This document shows, one piece after another, positions 23,823 to 32,478 of a stretch of DNA of 64,000 nucleotides; within the stretch, counting starts at the first letter, position 1; every line of letters begins with the position of its first letter. The notes below the pieces were generated by a model. That model was not told the DNA's origin, ran no database searches, and saw nothing but the letters and a program-made list of their open reading frames with translations. The stretch covers positions 520,001 to 584,000 of the forward strand of contig NZ_CP098323.1 in the NCBI RefSeq assembly GCF_023657595.1. The letters run 5' to 3'. This stretch comes from Cytobacillus firmus (GTDB taxonomy: Bacteria; Bacillota; Bacilli; Bacillales; Cytobacillaceae). Both the position numbers and the translations under genes were made by a program.

Positions 23823-24125
23823 ATGAAAAAACTGATACCATTAGCGGTTTTGGGAGTACTGCTGATTCTGCTGCATTCAACTCCAAACATGGCATTAAGA
23901 ACCCACGTCTTTTTCAGCGGATATCCTGCAGCTGCCATCGGTTCAGGAATTATTGAAGACGCCTTTCATAATGAGGTGGATCGGGATAGGTTTGCTGAGT
24001 TAAATGCTAAAGCTTATACATTAACGGAACCTCCTGTTGAAAAAACGACTCAAGGAAAGTTGAGAAACTATTTAGTAAGAAAATATGGATTCTTCTATTT
24101 TGCTGAATACTACGGTGAGGGTTAA
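23823..24125 (+). CDS. Uncharacterised secreted or membrane-anchored protein
   Basis: 100 residues with an N-terminal hydrophobic helix (LIPLAVLGVLLILLH) and a soluble remainder, starting behind AAGGAG. Features include GYPAAAIGSGIIEDAFHNEVD and an aromatic end (KYGFFYFAEYYGEG). No family recognised. It follows the decayed membrane-protein gene by 35 bases and might once have been cotranscribed with it. Confidence 0.6.
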   Translation: MKKLIPLAVLGVLLILLHSTPNMALRTHVFFSGYPAAAIGSGIIEDAFHNEVDRDRFAELNAKAYTLTEPPVEKTTQGKLRNYLVRKYGFFYFAEYYGEG

Positions 24126-24262
24126 AAAGTACAGGGTAATGACCATGCAGGCTGGTCGCAGCCCCTATGATATTAGTTTTTTAACGAACATATAAACTTC
24201 GGCTTAAAGTAAAGGCTCAAGGCCAATAATGTATAGGAGCAATTGTTGAAAGGGTGAGGATC

Positions 24263-24970
24263 ATGATTTATGAAGAAATCATGCAAAAGCTTGAAGAGCT
24301 TGGTACAGAGCAGACGAAGAAGACTTTCAAAAATCACGGGGCGAAGGAGCCTTTTTTTGGTGTGAGAGTTGGAGATTTAAAAAAGCTGGTGAAGTTTGTA
24401 AAGAAGGATCATGAGCTGGCACTTCAATTATATGAATCAGGAAATCATGATGCGATGTATCTGGCAGGACTATCTGTCAATCCAAAGCTAATGACAAAAG
24501 AGACTTTACAGGAATGGGCTGAAAAGGCATATTGGTACATGGCTGCAGAGTATACAGTTGCCCAGGTGGCAGCGGAAAGTGAGTATGCTCTTGAATTGGC
24601 CCGGGAGTGGATCAAATCTGAGGATGAAATGGTTTCGGTCTGCGGCTGGAGCACGTATTCTAATTATATATCAGTCACACCTGATGACGAGCTTGATGTC
24701 AGTGAGATAAGAGCATTATTGACACAAGTTAATAATACCATTCATGAAGAAAAAAACAGAGTAAGATATGTAATGAACGGCTTTGTCATCTCTGTGGGCT
24801 CTTATGTACCGGAGCTGAATGAGGAAGCGAATAATGTTGCTGAGCATATCGGAAAAGTGCATGTGGATGTCGGCAACACAGCCTGCAAAGTGCCTTTGGC
24901 CAAGGAATATATTGAGAAGGTCGAATCGAAAGGCCGGGTTGGGATTAAGCGGAAGACTTGTATATGTTGA
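24263..24970 (+). CDS. AlkD-like DNA alkylation repair HEAT protein
   Basis: 235 residues made of HEAT-like helical repeats, with the family pattern KTFKNHGAKEPFFGVRVGDLKKLVK near the start, WYMAAEYTV in the middle and a C-terminal HVDVGNTACKVPLA. AlkD proteins excise bulky or cationic alkylated bases, although this subgroup is often annotated only by similarity. ATG 24263 is favoured by GTGAGGA just upstream. Monocistronic. Confidence 0.8.
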   Translation: MIYEEIMQKLEELGTEQTKKTFKNHGAKEPFFGVRVGDLKKLVKFVKKDHELALQLYESGNHDAMYLAGLSVNPKLMTKETLQEWAEKAYWYMAAEYTVAQVAAESEYALELAREWIKSEDEMVSVCGWSTYSNYISVTPDDELDVSEIRALLTQVNNTIHEEKNRVRYVMNGFVISVGSYVPELNEEANNVAEHIGKVHVDVGNTACKVPLAKEYIEKVESKGRVGIKRKTCIC

Positions 24971-25070
24971 GAATAGCTTTGAACAAAAGACTGGGGAAAA
25001 TTCACCGCAATAAACTAATGCAGCAGATTTAGTTGAGTGCTAAAGTGACCTGGGATAGCTGAGGCACGTT

Positions 25071-25113
25071 AAATGAGCTCAAAAGGCAATGCTTCTGAGC
25101 TCATTTGATTTTT
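25071..25113. terminator. Bidirectional terminator
   Basis: AAATGAGCTCA pairs with TGAGCTCATTT between convergent genes. Confidence 0.8.
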
Positions 25114-25567
25114 ATTGAGTTTTCGTTTCAGAATATTCTTTTTCCGTTCCATCTGGGAATTTTATTTCCAATTCGATTTTTTGGTAATTGTCCTCTACTG
25201 AAAATGCATCCTTTACCTGGTTAATGACCTCTTGGTCTTCTGTATTTTGATCAAACGACAGCCCCTCAAAAATTGGAGTCAGCTTCTCCATCGCTTCATC
25301 CGAAGTTAAATTCTGATCAGCAAGGTCATCCTGATATGCGGCTTCCATTCCGTTTTTTTCATTTTCATAATCCACATCAATGGTTGTATTATCTTTGTAC
25401 TCCACCTCAAGATCGAAATTCGTAAAATTAAATGCAGCCTCATTGGAAGTTTCATTACTTTGGTTTTCAGCAGGTACATTTTCAGGCGGATTTTCTACTT
25501 TGTCATCATTGCAGGCTGTAAGCAAAAATAAAGATAGAAATGCCGAGATTATAAGTTTCAGTTTCAT
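25112..25567 (-). CDS. YusW-like lipoprotein
   Basis: 151 residues. The lipoprotein signal ends LFLLTAC, followed by an Asn/Glu/Pro-rich linker. The C-terminal domain has the pattern of B. subtilis YusW: FDLEVEYKDN, LTPIFEGLSFD, VINQVKDAFSVE and LEIKFPDGTE. ATG 25567 follows AAGGAGGACT; the six upstream codons lack a ribosome site. Function unknown; it should be anchored on the outer face of the membrane. Confidence 0.75.
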   Translation of the reverse strand: MKLKLIISAFLSLFLLTACNDDKVENPPENVPAENQSNETSNEAAFNFTNFDLEVEYKDNTTIDVDYENEKNGMEAAYQDDLADQNLTSDEAMEKLTPIFEGLSFDQNTEDQEVINQVKDAFSVEDNYQKIELEIKFPDGTEKEYSETKTQ

Positions 25568-25665
25568 AAAGTCCTCCTTGGTCACGATGTTGATTTTAAT
25601 GTACCCAAAATTTTACTGAACCAATCTGTTAATTAATCTGAGGGATATTTTGGTATAATAAGGAA

Positions 25666-26121
25666 ATGGTCAGGAGGGTAACCAATTGGCATCACACACA
25701 GATGAAATGGGGAAATGAAGTGTATTGGATAGCCATTTTCATATATTTCTTTTTAATAGGCAGTGCTTTTTGGCTGGAAAGGCTGCTGAAATGGAAGTTT
25801 AATATCCCAAAGAAGCGGGAGTATACAAAAAGGTTTAACAAACAGCAAACGGTAATAGAGTCGTTAATCTTCGTTGTATTTCTTTTTGGATGCATATTGG
25901 CAAGTATTACGGTTGAAGAGAACGGGGTACAAACTCCGATAAATCCGATACCCTCTCATCTTTGGATGGCGTTACTTATAATGGTTATAGGCGGATACAG
26001 AGGGTATATGATCAGAAGATTTGCAGGCCATTCTAATGAACATATAATGGAATTTGCTTTTGCAGTTTGGAGCCCCATACTGATTGTGATTGCTTATCAT
26101 GCAACTGTTGCATTTTTTTAA
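25666..26121 (+). CDS. DUF4181-type membrane protein
   Basis: 151 residues if translated from ATG 25666, with four hydrophobic helices. The basic stretch KKREYTKRFNKQQTVIESLIF followed by RGYMIRRFAGHSNEHIME suggests the DUF4181 family. The start is uncertain: the AGGAGGG lies after the first ATG, and in-frame ATG 25702 or GTG 25720 are possible alternatives. It precedes an RDD gene by 19 bases. Confidence 0.65.
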   Translation: MVRRVTNWHHTQMKWGNEVYWIAIFIYFFLIGSAFWLERLLKWKFNIPKKREYTKRFNKQQTVIESLIFVVFLFGCILASITVEENGVQTPINPIPSHLWMALLIMVIGGYRGYMIRRFAGHSNEHIMEFAFAVWSPILIVIAYHATVAFF

Positions 26122-26140
26122 TAGAGAAGGAGATAGATGA

Positions 26141-26557
26141 ATGGAGAAACAGGCCGGATTTGGCATAAGATTTGCAGCGGATATTGTTGATGCTCTAATA
26201 CTTACAATACCCATTTCAACGGTGTTCTTTCTGATAGAGGGAGATTCCCCATTTACCTGGATGATGGGATGGACCTGGCCGATCATCTATACTATCTATT
26301 TAACACTCGTTCCCCTTGTCTGGACCGGTTATATCATTGGAAAGCGCTTTTTTAAGATTAAGGTTAGAAGGATAGATGAAGAAGGCTTAACGTTGAAAAC
26401 GATGGTTCTAAGAGAAATTGTGGGTAAATTTCTATTGTCTAATGTGACGTTTGGTATATCAACACTGGTCAGTATGTTTATGATTATTTTTAGAGAAGAC
26501 AAGAGGGCGATTCATGATCTGATTGCCGGAACTTATGTCAGCAGAGAACAGGTATAG
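26141..26557 (+). CDS. RDD-family membrane protein
   Basis: 138 residues: GIRFAADIVDALIL holds the Arg-Asp-Asp pattern near the N-terminus, a pair of helices follows, then GYIIGKRFFKIKVRRID and a C-terminal DKRAIHDLIAGTYV, all characteristic of RDD proteins. Some members exchange ions; the role here is unknown. AAGGAGAT ribosome site. Confidence 0.85.
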   Translation: MEKQAGFGIRFAADIVDALILTIPISTVFFLIEGDSPFTWMMGWTWPIIYTIYLTLVPLVWTGYIIGKRFFKIKVRRIDEEGLTLKTMVLREIVGKFLLSNVTFGISTLVSMFMIIFREDKRAIHDLIAGTYVSREQV

Positions 26558-26608
26558 AATGTTATCCTGTTCCGTTTTTCGGGAGCTTTATAGATAGCCT
26601 GTATAATG

Positions 26609-26640
26609 AATGGCGTGTGAATTGGCACACGTCATTTTCC
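26609..26640 (+). terminator. Terminator after RDD gene
   Basis: AATGGCGTGTG pairs with CACACGTCATT, followed by TTCC. Confidence 0.65.
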
Positions 26641-26723
26641 TTAATTATTGAGGTTTTCAGCAAAAATCTATAATAGTGTTTATATAGAATACAATTTGCA
26701 AAAAAACTAAGGAGTTATAAAAG

Positions 26724-26954
26724 ATGGACTTATCACTTTGGGTAACGATCGCCTTCATTATAATCGGATTTGTTTTTATCATATATAAGAAGAAAAATAT
26801 AAAAAATGATATTGCTTTTATAAAAACAAATATGGAGAGTGAGGAGGTTGCAATAAAAGCTAGGTTCATAGTTTGGTGGATAGTAGGTACCACAGCTTGG
26901 GGAATAGTGAGTATTACCCTTATTGTTTGGTCGTTTCATAATTATTATAATTAA
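26724..26954 (+). CDS. 76-residue two-helix membrane protein
   Basis: AAGGAG precedes ATG 26724. Helix 1 (WVTIAFIIIGFVFIIY) is followed by a basic, then mixed-charge linker (KKKNIKNDIAFIKTNMES) and helix 2 (FIVWWIVGTTAWGIVSITLIV). No family recognised. Confidence 0.55.
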   Translation: MDLSLWVTIAFIIIGFVFIIYKKKNIKNDIAFIKTNMESEEVAIKARFIVWWIVGTTAWGIVSITLIVWSFHNYYN

Positions 26955-27106
26955 TTACTCGAAAATTCTTATGTCAGCGATCCTTATCGGTAGCTCTTTT
27001 TCTTGTTTGATTATGGCGCCGGTCCAGGTTGGAATAAAAGTGGAAGGCTTGTACATGCTGAAGACCTAAGAAGACAGGCATGGTACTATCCATGCCATGG
27101 AAGTCC

Positions 27107-27718
27107 CTAATAAAAATACATTTGCTGGGGGGAATATTGCTGGGTGTATTGATATTGCTGGTTTGGGTCAGGGCTGTGAGCATTTCTGCTGCAGTCTTTT
27201 CTCGGGCCGATAAAGGTTGAAGGCTGGACAGGTGCAACCGCCTTTTTCCATTGCTTTTCATCCATAGAATAAGTGTGCGCCATTACATTTGAAGGAGTTA
27301 ACTTGAGAATGTCAGATCCTAAGATAACCTCCGGCGTTGGCGCATTAAAGATGGCGAGCAGATGAGTGCTGTCGGCATTAGCTATCTCATAATGCCACCA
27401 GCCCTGAGGGACATTGGCTACTTGCCCAGATGTAATGTAATAGTTCTGAATTTGTTTTGTAAATGGATTAAGCAATGAAACAGTTGCTGCACCTGAAATA
27501 CAGTAAACCAATTCAGCAGCGTTTTGGTGATAATGAGGTTCTATCACATTATTTTTACTTAGATAGATGTCCAGAAGCGAGACATCTTCCAGCGTGTTTA
27601 ATTGTTGGATGCCCAATACATTTATTAAGTTTCGGTTATCTTTTTTCATCAGATTGCTATTATTCACATCGAAAAAGTAATTTAAAGACGGAGAGGTGTA
27701 ATCCAAATATTTAACCAT
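27107..27718 (-). CDS. Cupin protein with Gln/Tyr-rich tail
   Basis: 203 residues. A single cupin domain at about 40-150 has metal ligands in EPHYHQNAAELVY and a later His in PQGWWHYEIA. The last 30 residues are low-complexity Gln, Tyr and Pro (NQQYQYTQQYSPQQMYFY), which recalls spore-coat-associated proteins. An enzymatic role such as a decarboxylase is possible but cannot be read. Start ATG 27718. Confidence 0.65.
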   Translation of the reverse strand: MVKYLDYTSPSLNYFFDVNNSNLMKKDNRNLINVLGIQQLNTLEDVSLLDIYLSKNNVIEPHYHQNAAELVYCISGAATVSLLNPFTKQIQNYYITSGQVANVPQGWWHYEIANADSTHLLAIFNAPTPEVILGSDILKLTPSNVMAHTYSMDEKQWKKAVAPVQPSTFIGPRKDCSRNAHSPDPNQQYQYTQQYSPQQMYFY

Positions 27719-28160
27719 TGCTGTTCAGTCCTTTTGGGAAAATAAATGTCTCAGATAAAGTATGCATATGCCCACCATCAGTGCATGTACCTGAATAACG
27801 GTTGTGTTTGAAAAAGGAGAGCAATAAATGAAGAAAAAAAGCAGTGAGGTTTGCAAGCTGGGATGAAATGTTAAATCATCCTAAGAGCTGCAGTCTTTGT
27901 TATTTGTTTGCCTGCCCCGTGTGTACCCTTCATTAATCTGCATTAACATACACTTTTCCATGATATCCATCTTGATGAAAATAGTCCGATCTTCTATTAC
28001 GTCTCAAGTCCTATTTGAAAATAAAGCTGAGGCTCATTATAGACATTTCCATTTACAGGTAAGATGAAATCGAGAAAGGGAATGTGCCTATAGATATTTT
28101 TTAGCATCCCAACAACGGGACACTCCGTTGGTTAAGACCATTGGTAGAAGGAGAGGTTAT
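27719..28160. other. Intergenic region, nothing firm
   Basis: About 440 bases. A well-placed AAAAAGGAG before ATG 27828 leads only a 12-codon frame, perhaps the stump of a lost gene. Near 28110 AACAACGG can pair with CCGTTGGTT. No RNA family is recognised. Confidence 0.3.
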
Positions 28161-29537
28161 ATGGCAGTCTTGCCGTCCAGTTTATTAAAAATAATATTGG
28201 TTCTTTTCTTGTTCACTTCTTTTAGTTATTTGCCTGAAAATTCGGCTTCAGCTGAAGAAAACATCGAAGCAAAAATTGAGAAGGCAATTAAGGATTACCT
28301 GGAAGACTATCAGGTTCCAGGCGCTTCAGTTGCCCTCGTCCATAATAACGAACTATTTTTTTCAAAATCATGGGGAGTTACTGGAGAATCAGCGGAGGAG
28401 GTTACAGAACAAACTCCTTTTACGATTGGCTCCATAAGCAAATCATTAACGGGAATGGCCATTATGAAATTAGCTGATAATGGAACCATCCGCCTGGATG
28501 CCAGCATTCAAGAATATCTTCCGTGGTTGAAACTGAACAATGGGAAAGCGGGCGAAATCACAGTGGAGCAATTGCTCGCGCAGACAAGCGGGTTCAGCAC
28601 CTATGACGGGCTTGCCCTATCTGATAAAGAGTCAACAGGCAGTAAGGCTATTAAGCATCAAGTCAAGAAACTGGCAAAAGTTGAACTGACTGCTGCACCT
28701 GGTGAAAAGCATCAATACAGCAATGCCAATTTCTTAATCTTGGGTGCGATGATTGAAGAATTGACAGGAATGTCCTATGCCGAGTACATGGAACAGCAGA
28801 TTTTTGAGCCCTTAGGGATGAAATATGCTGCGGCTGATAAAGAGGGAGCTTATGAGAAGGGCTACCTTAGAGGTTATCAATCCTGGTTTGGATTTCCGGT
28901 GAAAAGTTCCGTAGCCTATGATAACGCCGGGGCACCATACGGATACATTACTTCCAGTTCTGCAGATATGATCCAATTTGTAAAATTATTGAGCGGCAAA
29001 GGGCCGGATCATTTTATCAGTGATAAAACTTTGGATTTATTTAAGACACCGCAGGTCCAAACAGGAGAAGACCGTTATTATGGTCTAGGAATCCGCATAT
29101 CCAACCCGGATACTCCAAAAGAAATGATCTGGCATTCTGGTTCTACCCCTGATTCGCATGCAGAAGTCTTTTATATTCCGGGAACCAGCTGGGGCGGTGT
29201 GATTCTGACAAATAAGAATCATATATTAGAGGAGGATGGACTTTACTACCTGAAGAATCATATTATTAGTCTACTAAATGACGATGAACCTGAAAAGGTA
29301 CCGAGTCATAGTTTGGCCATACAATACATTATGCTGGGGTGTATCCTGCTGCTGGTTATACTTTCAATATTTTTAGGGACAAGATTCAGAACCCGTAAAT
29401 ATTTTAAAAAGGGAACAGGACTTTTCTTAGGTTTGCTATTTATTGGCCTGTCAGCAGCGTTAATTCCTCTTTTCATATTTACCACATCTTCTCCTTGGCA
29501 TTCCATCTCTGCTTTGCACCTGATATTGCCTTTTTAA
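28161..29537 (+). CDS. Serine beta-lactamase-like hydrolase, C-terminus frameshifted
   Basis: 458 residues as read. The signal peptide ends NSASA, followed by a class C beta-lactamase/penicillin-binding fold: the catalytic SISK tetrad (GSISKSLTG), YSN (HQYSNANF), and HSG late (WHSGSTPDSH). C-terminal membrane helices follow. After GCT at 29511 the frame ends early, but reading one frame over gives FAPDIAFLTILAVIVMA and a last helix to 29611, so one T appears lost from a T run. GAAGGAGAGG supports ATG 28161. Probably a cell-wall peptidase or esterase of the YbbE/PbpE group, not a true beta-lactamase. Confidence 0.82.
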   Translation: MAVLPSSLLKIILVLFLFTSFSYLPENSASAEENIEAKIEKAIKDYLEDYQVPGASVALVHNNELFFSKSWGVTGESAEEVTEQTPFTIGSISKSLTGMAIMKLADNGTIRLDASIQEYLPWLKLNNGKAGEITVEQLLAQTSGFSTYDGLALSDKESTGSKAIKHQVKKLAKVELTAAPGEKHQYSNANFLILGAMIEELTGMSYAEYMEQQIFEPLGMKYAAADKEGAYEKGYLRGYQSWFGFPVKSSVAYDNAGAPYGYITSSSADMIQFVKLLSGKGPDHFISDKTLDLFKTPQVQTGEDRYYGLGIRISNPDTPKEMIWHSGSTPDSHAEVFYIPGTSWGGVILTNKNHILEEDGLYYLKNHIISLLNDDEPEKVPSHSLAIQYIMLGCILLLVILSIFLGTRFRTRKYFKKGTGLFLGLLFIGLSAALIPLFIFTTSSPWHSISALHLILPF

Positions 29538-29615
29538 CGATATTGGCAGTAATTGTGATGGCCATAAATGGGCTGCTGCTGTTTAGATTAATTCTTAAAA
29601 AAACATGGTGATGAA

Positions 29616-29650
29616 AATGCCTGTTTAAACCAGTTAGACAGGCATTTATT
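29616..29650. terminator. Bidirectional terminator
   Basis: AATGCCTGT pairs with ACAGGCATT between convergent genes. Confidence 0.75.
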
Positions 29651-30125
29651 ATACGTTCACTGCATTTTTTCTCACTTTCCGGTTTGTCATCGCTTCCCAT
29701 AAGCCAAACCCTATTAAAGCTCCGATCATATTTAGAATAAAGTCATCAATATCCAAACTGCCTCTTCTTGTGAACAGCTGTATAATTTCCACACTAAGGA
29801 TCATGACAGTCATGGTAATTGTAAATGACTTAAGTCTGTTTAGCCTTTTAATAAAATAGGGCAGGAAAATTCCCATTGGCAAAAATGCAGCCACGTTGCC
29901 AGCAAGATTTTTTATAGGAATGATTAAATTCATGCTTCCATTGGAAATAGCCAATATATACCCATTAATGGTTTTAAAGGGGACGAGGTTTGAGGATTGC
30001 TTCATATATTCGATTAACTGCATGTCTGACCAGAATCCTCTCGATATAAAGAAGAGTAATACTGTTAAGGCACATAAGTAAGAAAGAAAGCTAATTCCCA
30101 TGATCAATCTTATTATTTTCTTCAT
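29649..30125 (-). CDS. VanZ-family membrane protein
   Basis: 158 residues with about five helices and the VanZ signatures NLVPFKTI, NLAGNVAAFLPMGIFLP, SVEIIQLFTRRGSLDIDDFI and NMIGALIGFGLW. VanZ proteins can raise teicoplanin or lipoglycopeptide tolerance, but most chromosomal members are uncharacterised. ATG 30125 has GGTGAT 5 bases upstream. No van cluster is present. Confidence 0.85.
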   Translation of the reverse strand: MKKIIRLIMGISFLSYLCALTVLLFFISRGFWSDMQLIEYMKQSSNLVPFKTINGYILAISNGSMNLIIPIKNLAGNVAAFLPMGIFLPYFIKRLNRLKSFTITMTVMILSVEIIQLFTRRGSLDIDDFILNMIGALIGFGLWEAMTNRKVRKNAVNV

Positions 30126-30308
30126 AAATATCACCGCTTAAAAATAGTATTTGATAATAATAACATAATTTTTCCATATTTTACTCAAAAAACCAACTGT
30201 CAGCTATTATAATATAAAGGATTCTGGGAGCATTTAATGAAATCGCCTCTGTAGATTAAGTATCATATTTTGGCAGCTGGGGACATCTCTTATACAGAGG
30301 TGTTCATG

Positions 30309-30701
30309 ATGAAAAAGAAACATATATGGCTATGTTTAGTCATAGTCTTGATTTTTACAATTTATGAAGTACTGTTAAAAACCAAAACAGTTGATTATAC
30401 GGGTGAAAACGGGGATTGGTCGATTGAAATTAATGCTAAGCTGACTGGGCTTGAAGGAAGTCACTCAATTAAGATTCGCTATACAGGGACAGGCACCATT
30501 GAGCGAGCAGATTATAGAGTTTTCCCAAATGGTTATGAAGGGAGCTATCCAGATTTCGATAAAAATGGAAGCTATTATTGGTCGTGCAGTGACTGCGGTT
30601 ATTATGACCAGAAAGATGAACTTCTTTTTTTCATTGTTTGGAAGGAAAGGGGAACATCAGGTGAAAAGGTGAGTTTTATAGATTTAAAAAGGAGCCATTA
30701 G
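30309..30701 (+). CDS. Uncharacterised membrane-anchored extracellular protein
   Basis: About 130 residues with one N-terminal helix (IWLCLVIVLIFTIYEVLL) and a beta-rich outer domain (GDWSIEINAKLTGLEGSHSIKI) containing a CSDC pair and many Tyr. AGAGGTG lies just before the twin ATG codons 30306/30309. No family recognised. The next gene follows by 10 bases and is probably cotranscribed. Confidence 0.6.
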   Translation: MKKKHIWLCLVIVLIFTIYEVLLKTKTVDYTGENGDWSIEINAKLTGLEGSHSIKIRYTGTGTIERADYRVFPNGYEGSYPDFDKNGSYYWSCSDCGYYDQKDELLFFIVWKERGTSGEKVSFIDLKRSH

Positions 30702-30711
30702 GAGGAAATGA

Positions 30712-30942
30712 ATGCTTTGGGTTAAGACGCAAAATAAGAGAAGCTTAGTCAATGTGAAGGAAATAACCGTTAAAGGGAAAGCTGTGGAAGGAATAATCAG
30801 CAGAAGTTTTTTTGTATATTGGAGCAGAGTGCTGGGGGAATATGATTCTCATGTAAGAGCATTGGAAGTGGTTGAACAAATTCATAAGAAATTAGAGCAT
30901 GGAGGAAATGGTTTAGCAGTCTTTACTATGCCTGATAAGTAG
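30712..30942 (+). CDS. Uncharacterised 76-residue protein
   Basis: AGGAGGAAATGA lies directly before ATG 30712. The protein opens MLWVKTQNKRSLVNVKEI and contains LGEYDSHVRALEVVEQIHKKLEHG, a strand-strand-helix pattern often seen in small conserved Firmicute proteins of unknown role. No membrane segment. Confidence 0.55.
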   Translation: MLWVKTQNKRSLVNVKEITVKGKAVEGIISRSFFVYWSRVLGEYDSHVRALEVVEQIHKKLEHGGNGLAVFTMPDK

Positions 30943-30958
30943 AATTCAAGATTATTAA

Positions 30959-30994
30959 GCCGTGCCTAATATAAGCTGGGAGCGGCATTTTTTT
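30959..30994 (+). terminator. Terminator
   Basis: GCCG and CGGC close a stem followed by A and seven T. Confidence 0.6.
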
Positions 30995-31110
30995 ATATGG
31001 TGAAAGTGGATGGTGAATTTTATATTTAATTGGATGGTTAATTGTTGGCCCTTTTGCGATATTATTTAGATATAGCAGTTTATTAAAATGTAAAAGAAGA
31101 GGTGCGCAGC

Positions 31111-31302
31111 ATGGGAGTAATGCTTGGACTGGTACTAATTATCTTAATTTTTGCTGTGGTTTCAACTTTGCTGCTGACAGGCAAGGCTGACGAGAACTAT
31201 GGAAATTCAACAAAACGGAACACCACCAATTTAACCTTAATATATGTGGTAATTATTTTTATCGGATTAGCTTCTCTAGGAATTTATATTTGGCGGATCT
31301 AA
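31111..31302 (+). CDS. 63-residue two-helix membrane protein
   Basis: Helices LGLVLIILIFAVVSTLLL and LTLIYVVIIFIGLASLGIY flank the polar loop ADENYGNSTKRN. Similar small proteins are sometimes labelled as potential contributors to bacillithiol synthesis in Bacillus, but this is weakly founded. AAGAGGTG supports ATG 31111. It lies 22 bases before the yfmQ-like gene. Confidence 0.55.
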   Translation: MGVMLGLVLIILIFAVVSTLLLTGKADENYGNSTKRNTTNLTLIYVVIIFIGLASLGIYIWRI

Positions 31303-31324
31303 ATACAGATGGAGATGAAGAAAT

Positions 31325-31762
31325 ATGACATGGGCCGTATTGGTTTCAATTATTTTCGTTAGTCTGCTGAAAATTGTGCTGACCTGTATGCCGACGGGCA
31401 CGGTTAATTGGCTGATCCGGAAATTTGAAACTCATTCCAAGCTTGATGTAAAAGAGGTTACAGTCACAATTGGTGATAATAGACTTGAAGATGAGGAGAA
31501 ACTTCAGATTATCAATCAGTTCAATGAAGGAATATTTATTAAGAAACATTATATCCACCCTGGGAACGAACAGCTTTTTTTACGGCCGGAGATCAGTGGA
31601 ACACCTATAGTTATTGAGTTTCTGGAAGGAGAAGCCACGCTGTTGGTATATAGCTATAAGGACCGCATTGATGTGGTTAAACAGCGCAGAAATAAGGTAA
31701 TCGCATACAGCTTGATTTCTGATAGCCTTCAAAGCAGCTCACTGGCAATAAAGGCCAGTTAA
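31325..31762 (+). CDS. yfmQ: YfmQ-family protein
   Basis: 145 residues with one N-terminal membrane helix and a soluble domain matching B. subtilis YfmQ: HSKLDVKEVTVTIGDNRLE, KKHYIHPGNEQLFL and the near-identical end VIAYSLISDSLQ. Length agrees with the family. Function unknown. Probably cotranscribed with the preceding small gene. Confidence 0.75.
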   Translation: MTWAVLVSIIFVSLLKIVLTCMPTGTVNWLIRKFETHSKLDVKEVTVTIGDNRLEDEEKLQIINQFNEGIFIKKHYIHPGNEQLFLRPEISGTPIVIEFLEGEATLLVYSYKDRIDVVKQRRNKVIAYSLISDSLQSSSLAIKAS

Positions 31763-31780
31763 ACTAAGAATATTAAATGA

Positions 31781-31810
31781 AAGCCTAGATCCTTGGATCT
31801 AGGCTTTTTT
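31781..31810 (+). terminator. Terminator after yfmQ
   Basis: AAGCCTAGATCC pairs perfectly with GGATCTAGGCTT, then TTTT. Confidence 0.9.
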
Positions 31811-31999
31811 ATGTCTGCAGGAGGGATGTAATTAACAGCAGCTTACCATGCTGATCGTGCATGCTGCTTTGATTATGGTAACATATAGAAAATACCCATA
31901 AGAAATTTGGGCCTTTATCAATACATACATATTGAGTTTACAAACATTTGTTAATATTTATATAATTACTTAATTAAAGTTATAAAGGTGGTTATAAAA

Positions 32000-32440
32000 A
32001 TGGAAATCTATCAAGCTTCAATGGAGGATCTAGAAGGAGTTTCCGCTTTATTTAATTTATACCGTGTATTTTACAGCCAGGCACCCGATTTGGCAGCAGC
32101 AGCCGATTACATAAAAGAACGCTTGGAGAAGGAGGACTCTGTCATATATGTGGTGAAAAAGGAAGGAAAGTATCTTGGATTTACTCAGCTATACCCAACT
32201 TATTCATCTATATCTATGAAAAGGGCCTGGATCCTGAATGATTTGTATGTGGATGCAGAGGCAAGAAAACAGGGAATAGGGGAAATGCTCATAGACAAGG
32301 CAAAAGATCTCGCTGCTGAAACTGGGGCAGTGAGTCTCAGCCTGAGTACGGCTCATGATAATATATCTGCACAAAGACTCTATGAAAAAATCGGGTTTAC
32401 GCGGGATGAGCAATTTTATCATTATGAATTAAATATTTAA
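32000..32440 (+). CDS. GNAT acetyltransferase
   Basis: 146 residues, complete: ILNDLYVDAEARKQGIGEMLID is the acetyl-CoA binding strand and loop and NISAQRLYEKIGFTRD the C-terminal motif. AAGGTGG 8 bases upstream favours ATG 32000 over GTG 31988. Substrate unknown. No attenuator is seen ahead of it, in contrast to the acetyltransferase at 14336. Confidence 0.85.
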   Translation: MEIYQASMEDLEGVSALFNLYRVFYSQAPDLAAAADYIKERLEKEDSVIYVVKKEGKYLGFTQLYPTYSSISMKRAWILNDLYVDAEARKQGIGEMLIDKAKDLAAETGAVSLSLSTAHDNISAQRLYEKIGFTRDEQFYHYELNI

Positions 32441-32448
32441 TGAAAATG

Positions 32449-32476
32449 AAAAAACGCCTGACAACAGGCGTTTTTT
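32449..32476. terminator. Bidirectional terminator
   Basis: AAAAAACGCCTG and CAGGCGTTTTTT around ACAA, perfect, between convergent genes. Confidence 0.9.
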
Positions 32477-32478
32477 GA

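Noticed and set aside
28161-29537. Acquired beta-lactamase
   Set aside because: Large size, C-terminal membrane helices and no mobile-element context point to a chromosomal serine peptidase or esterase.
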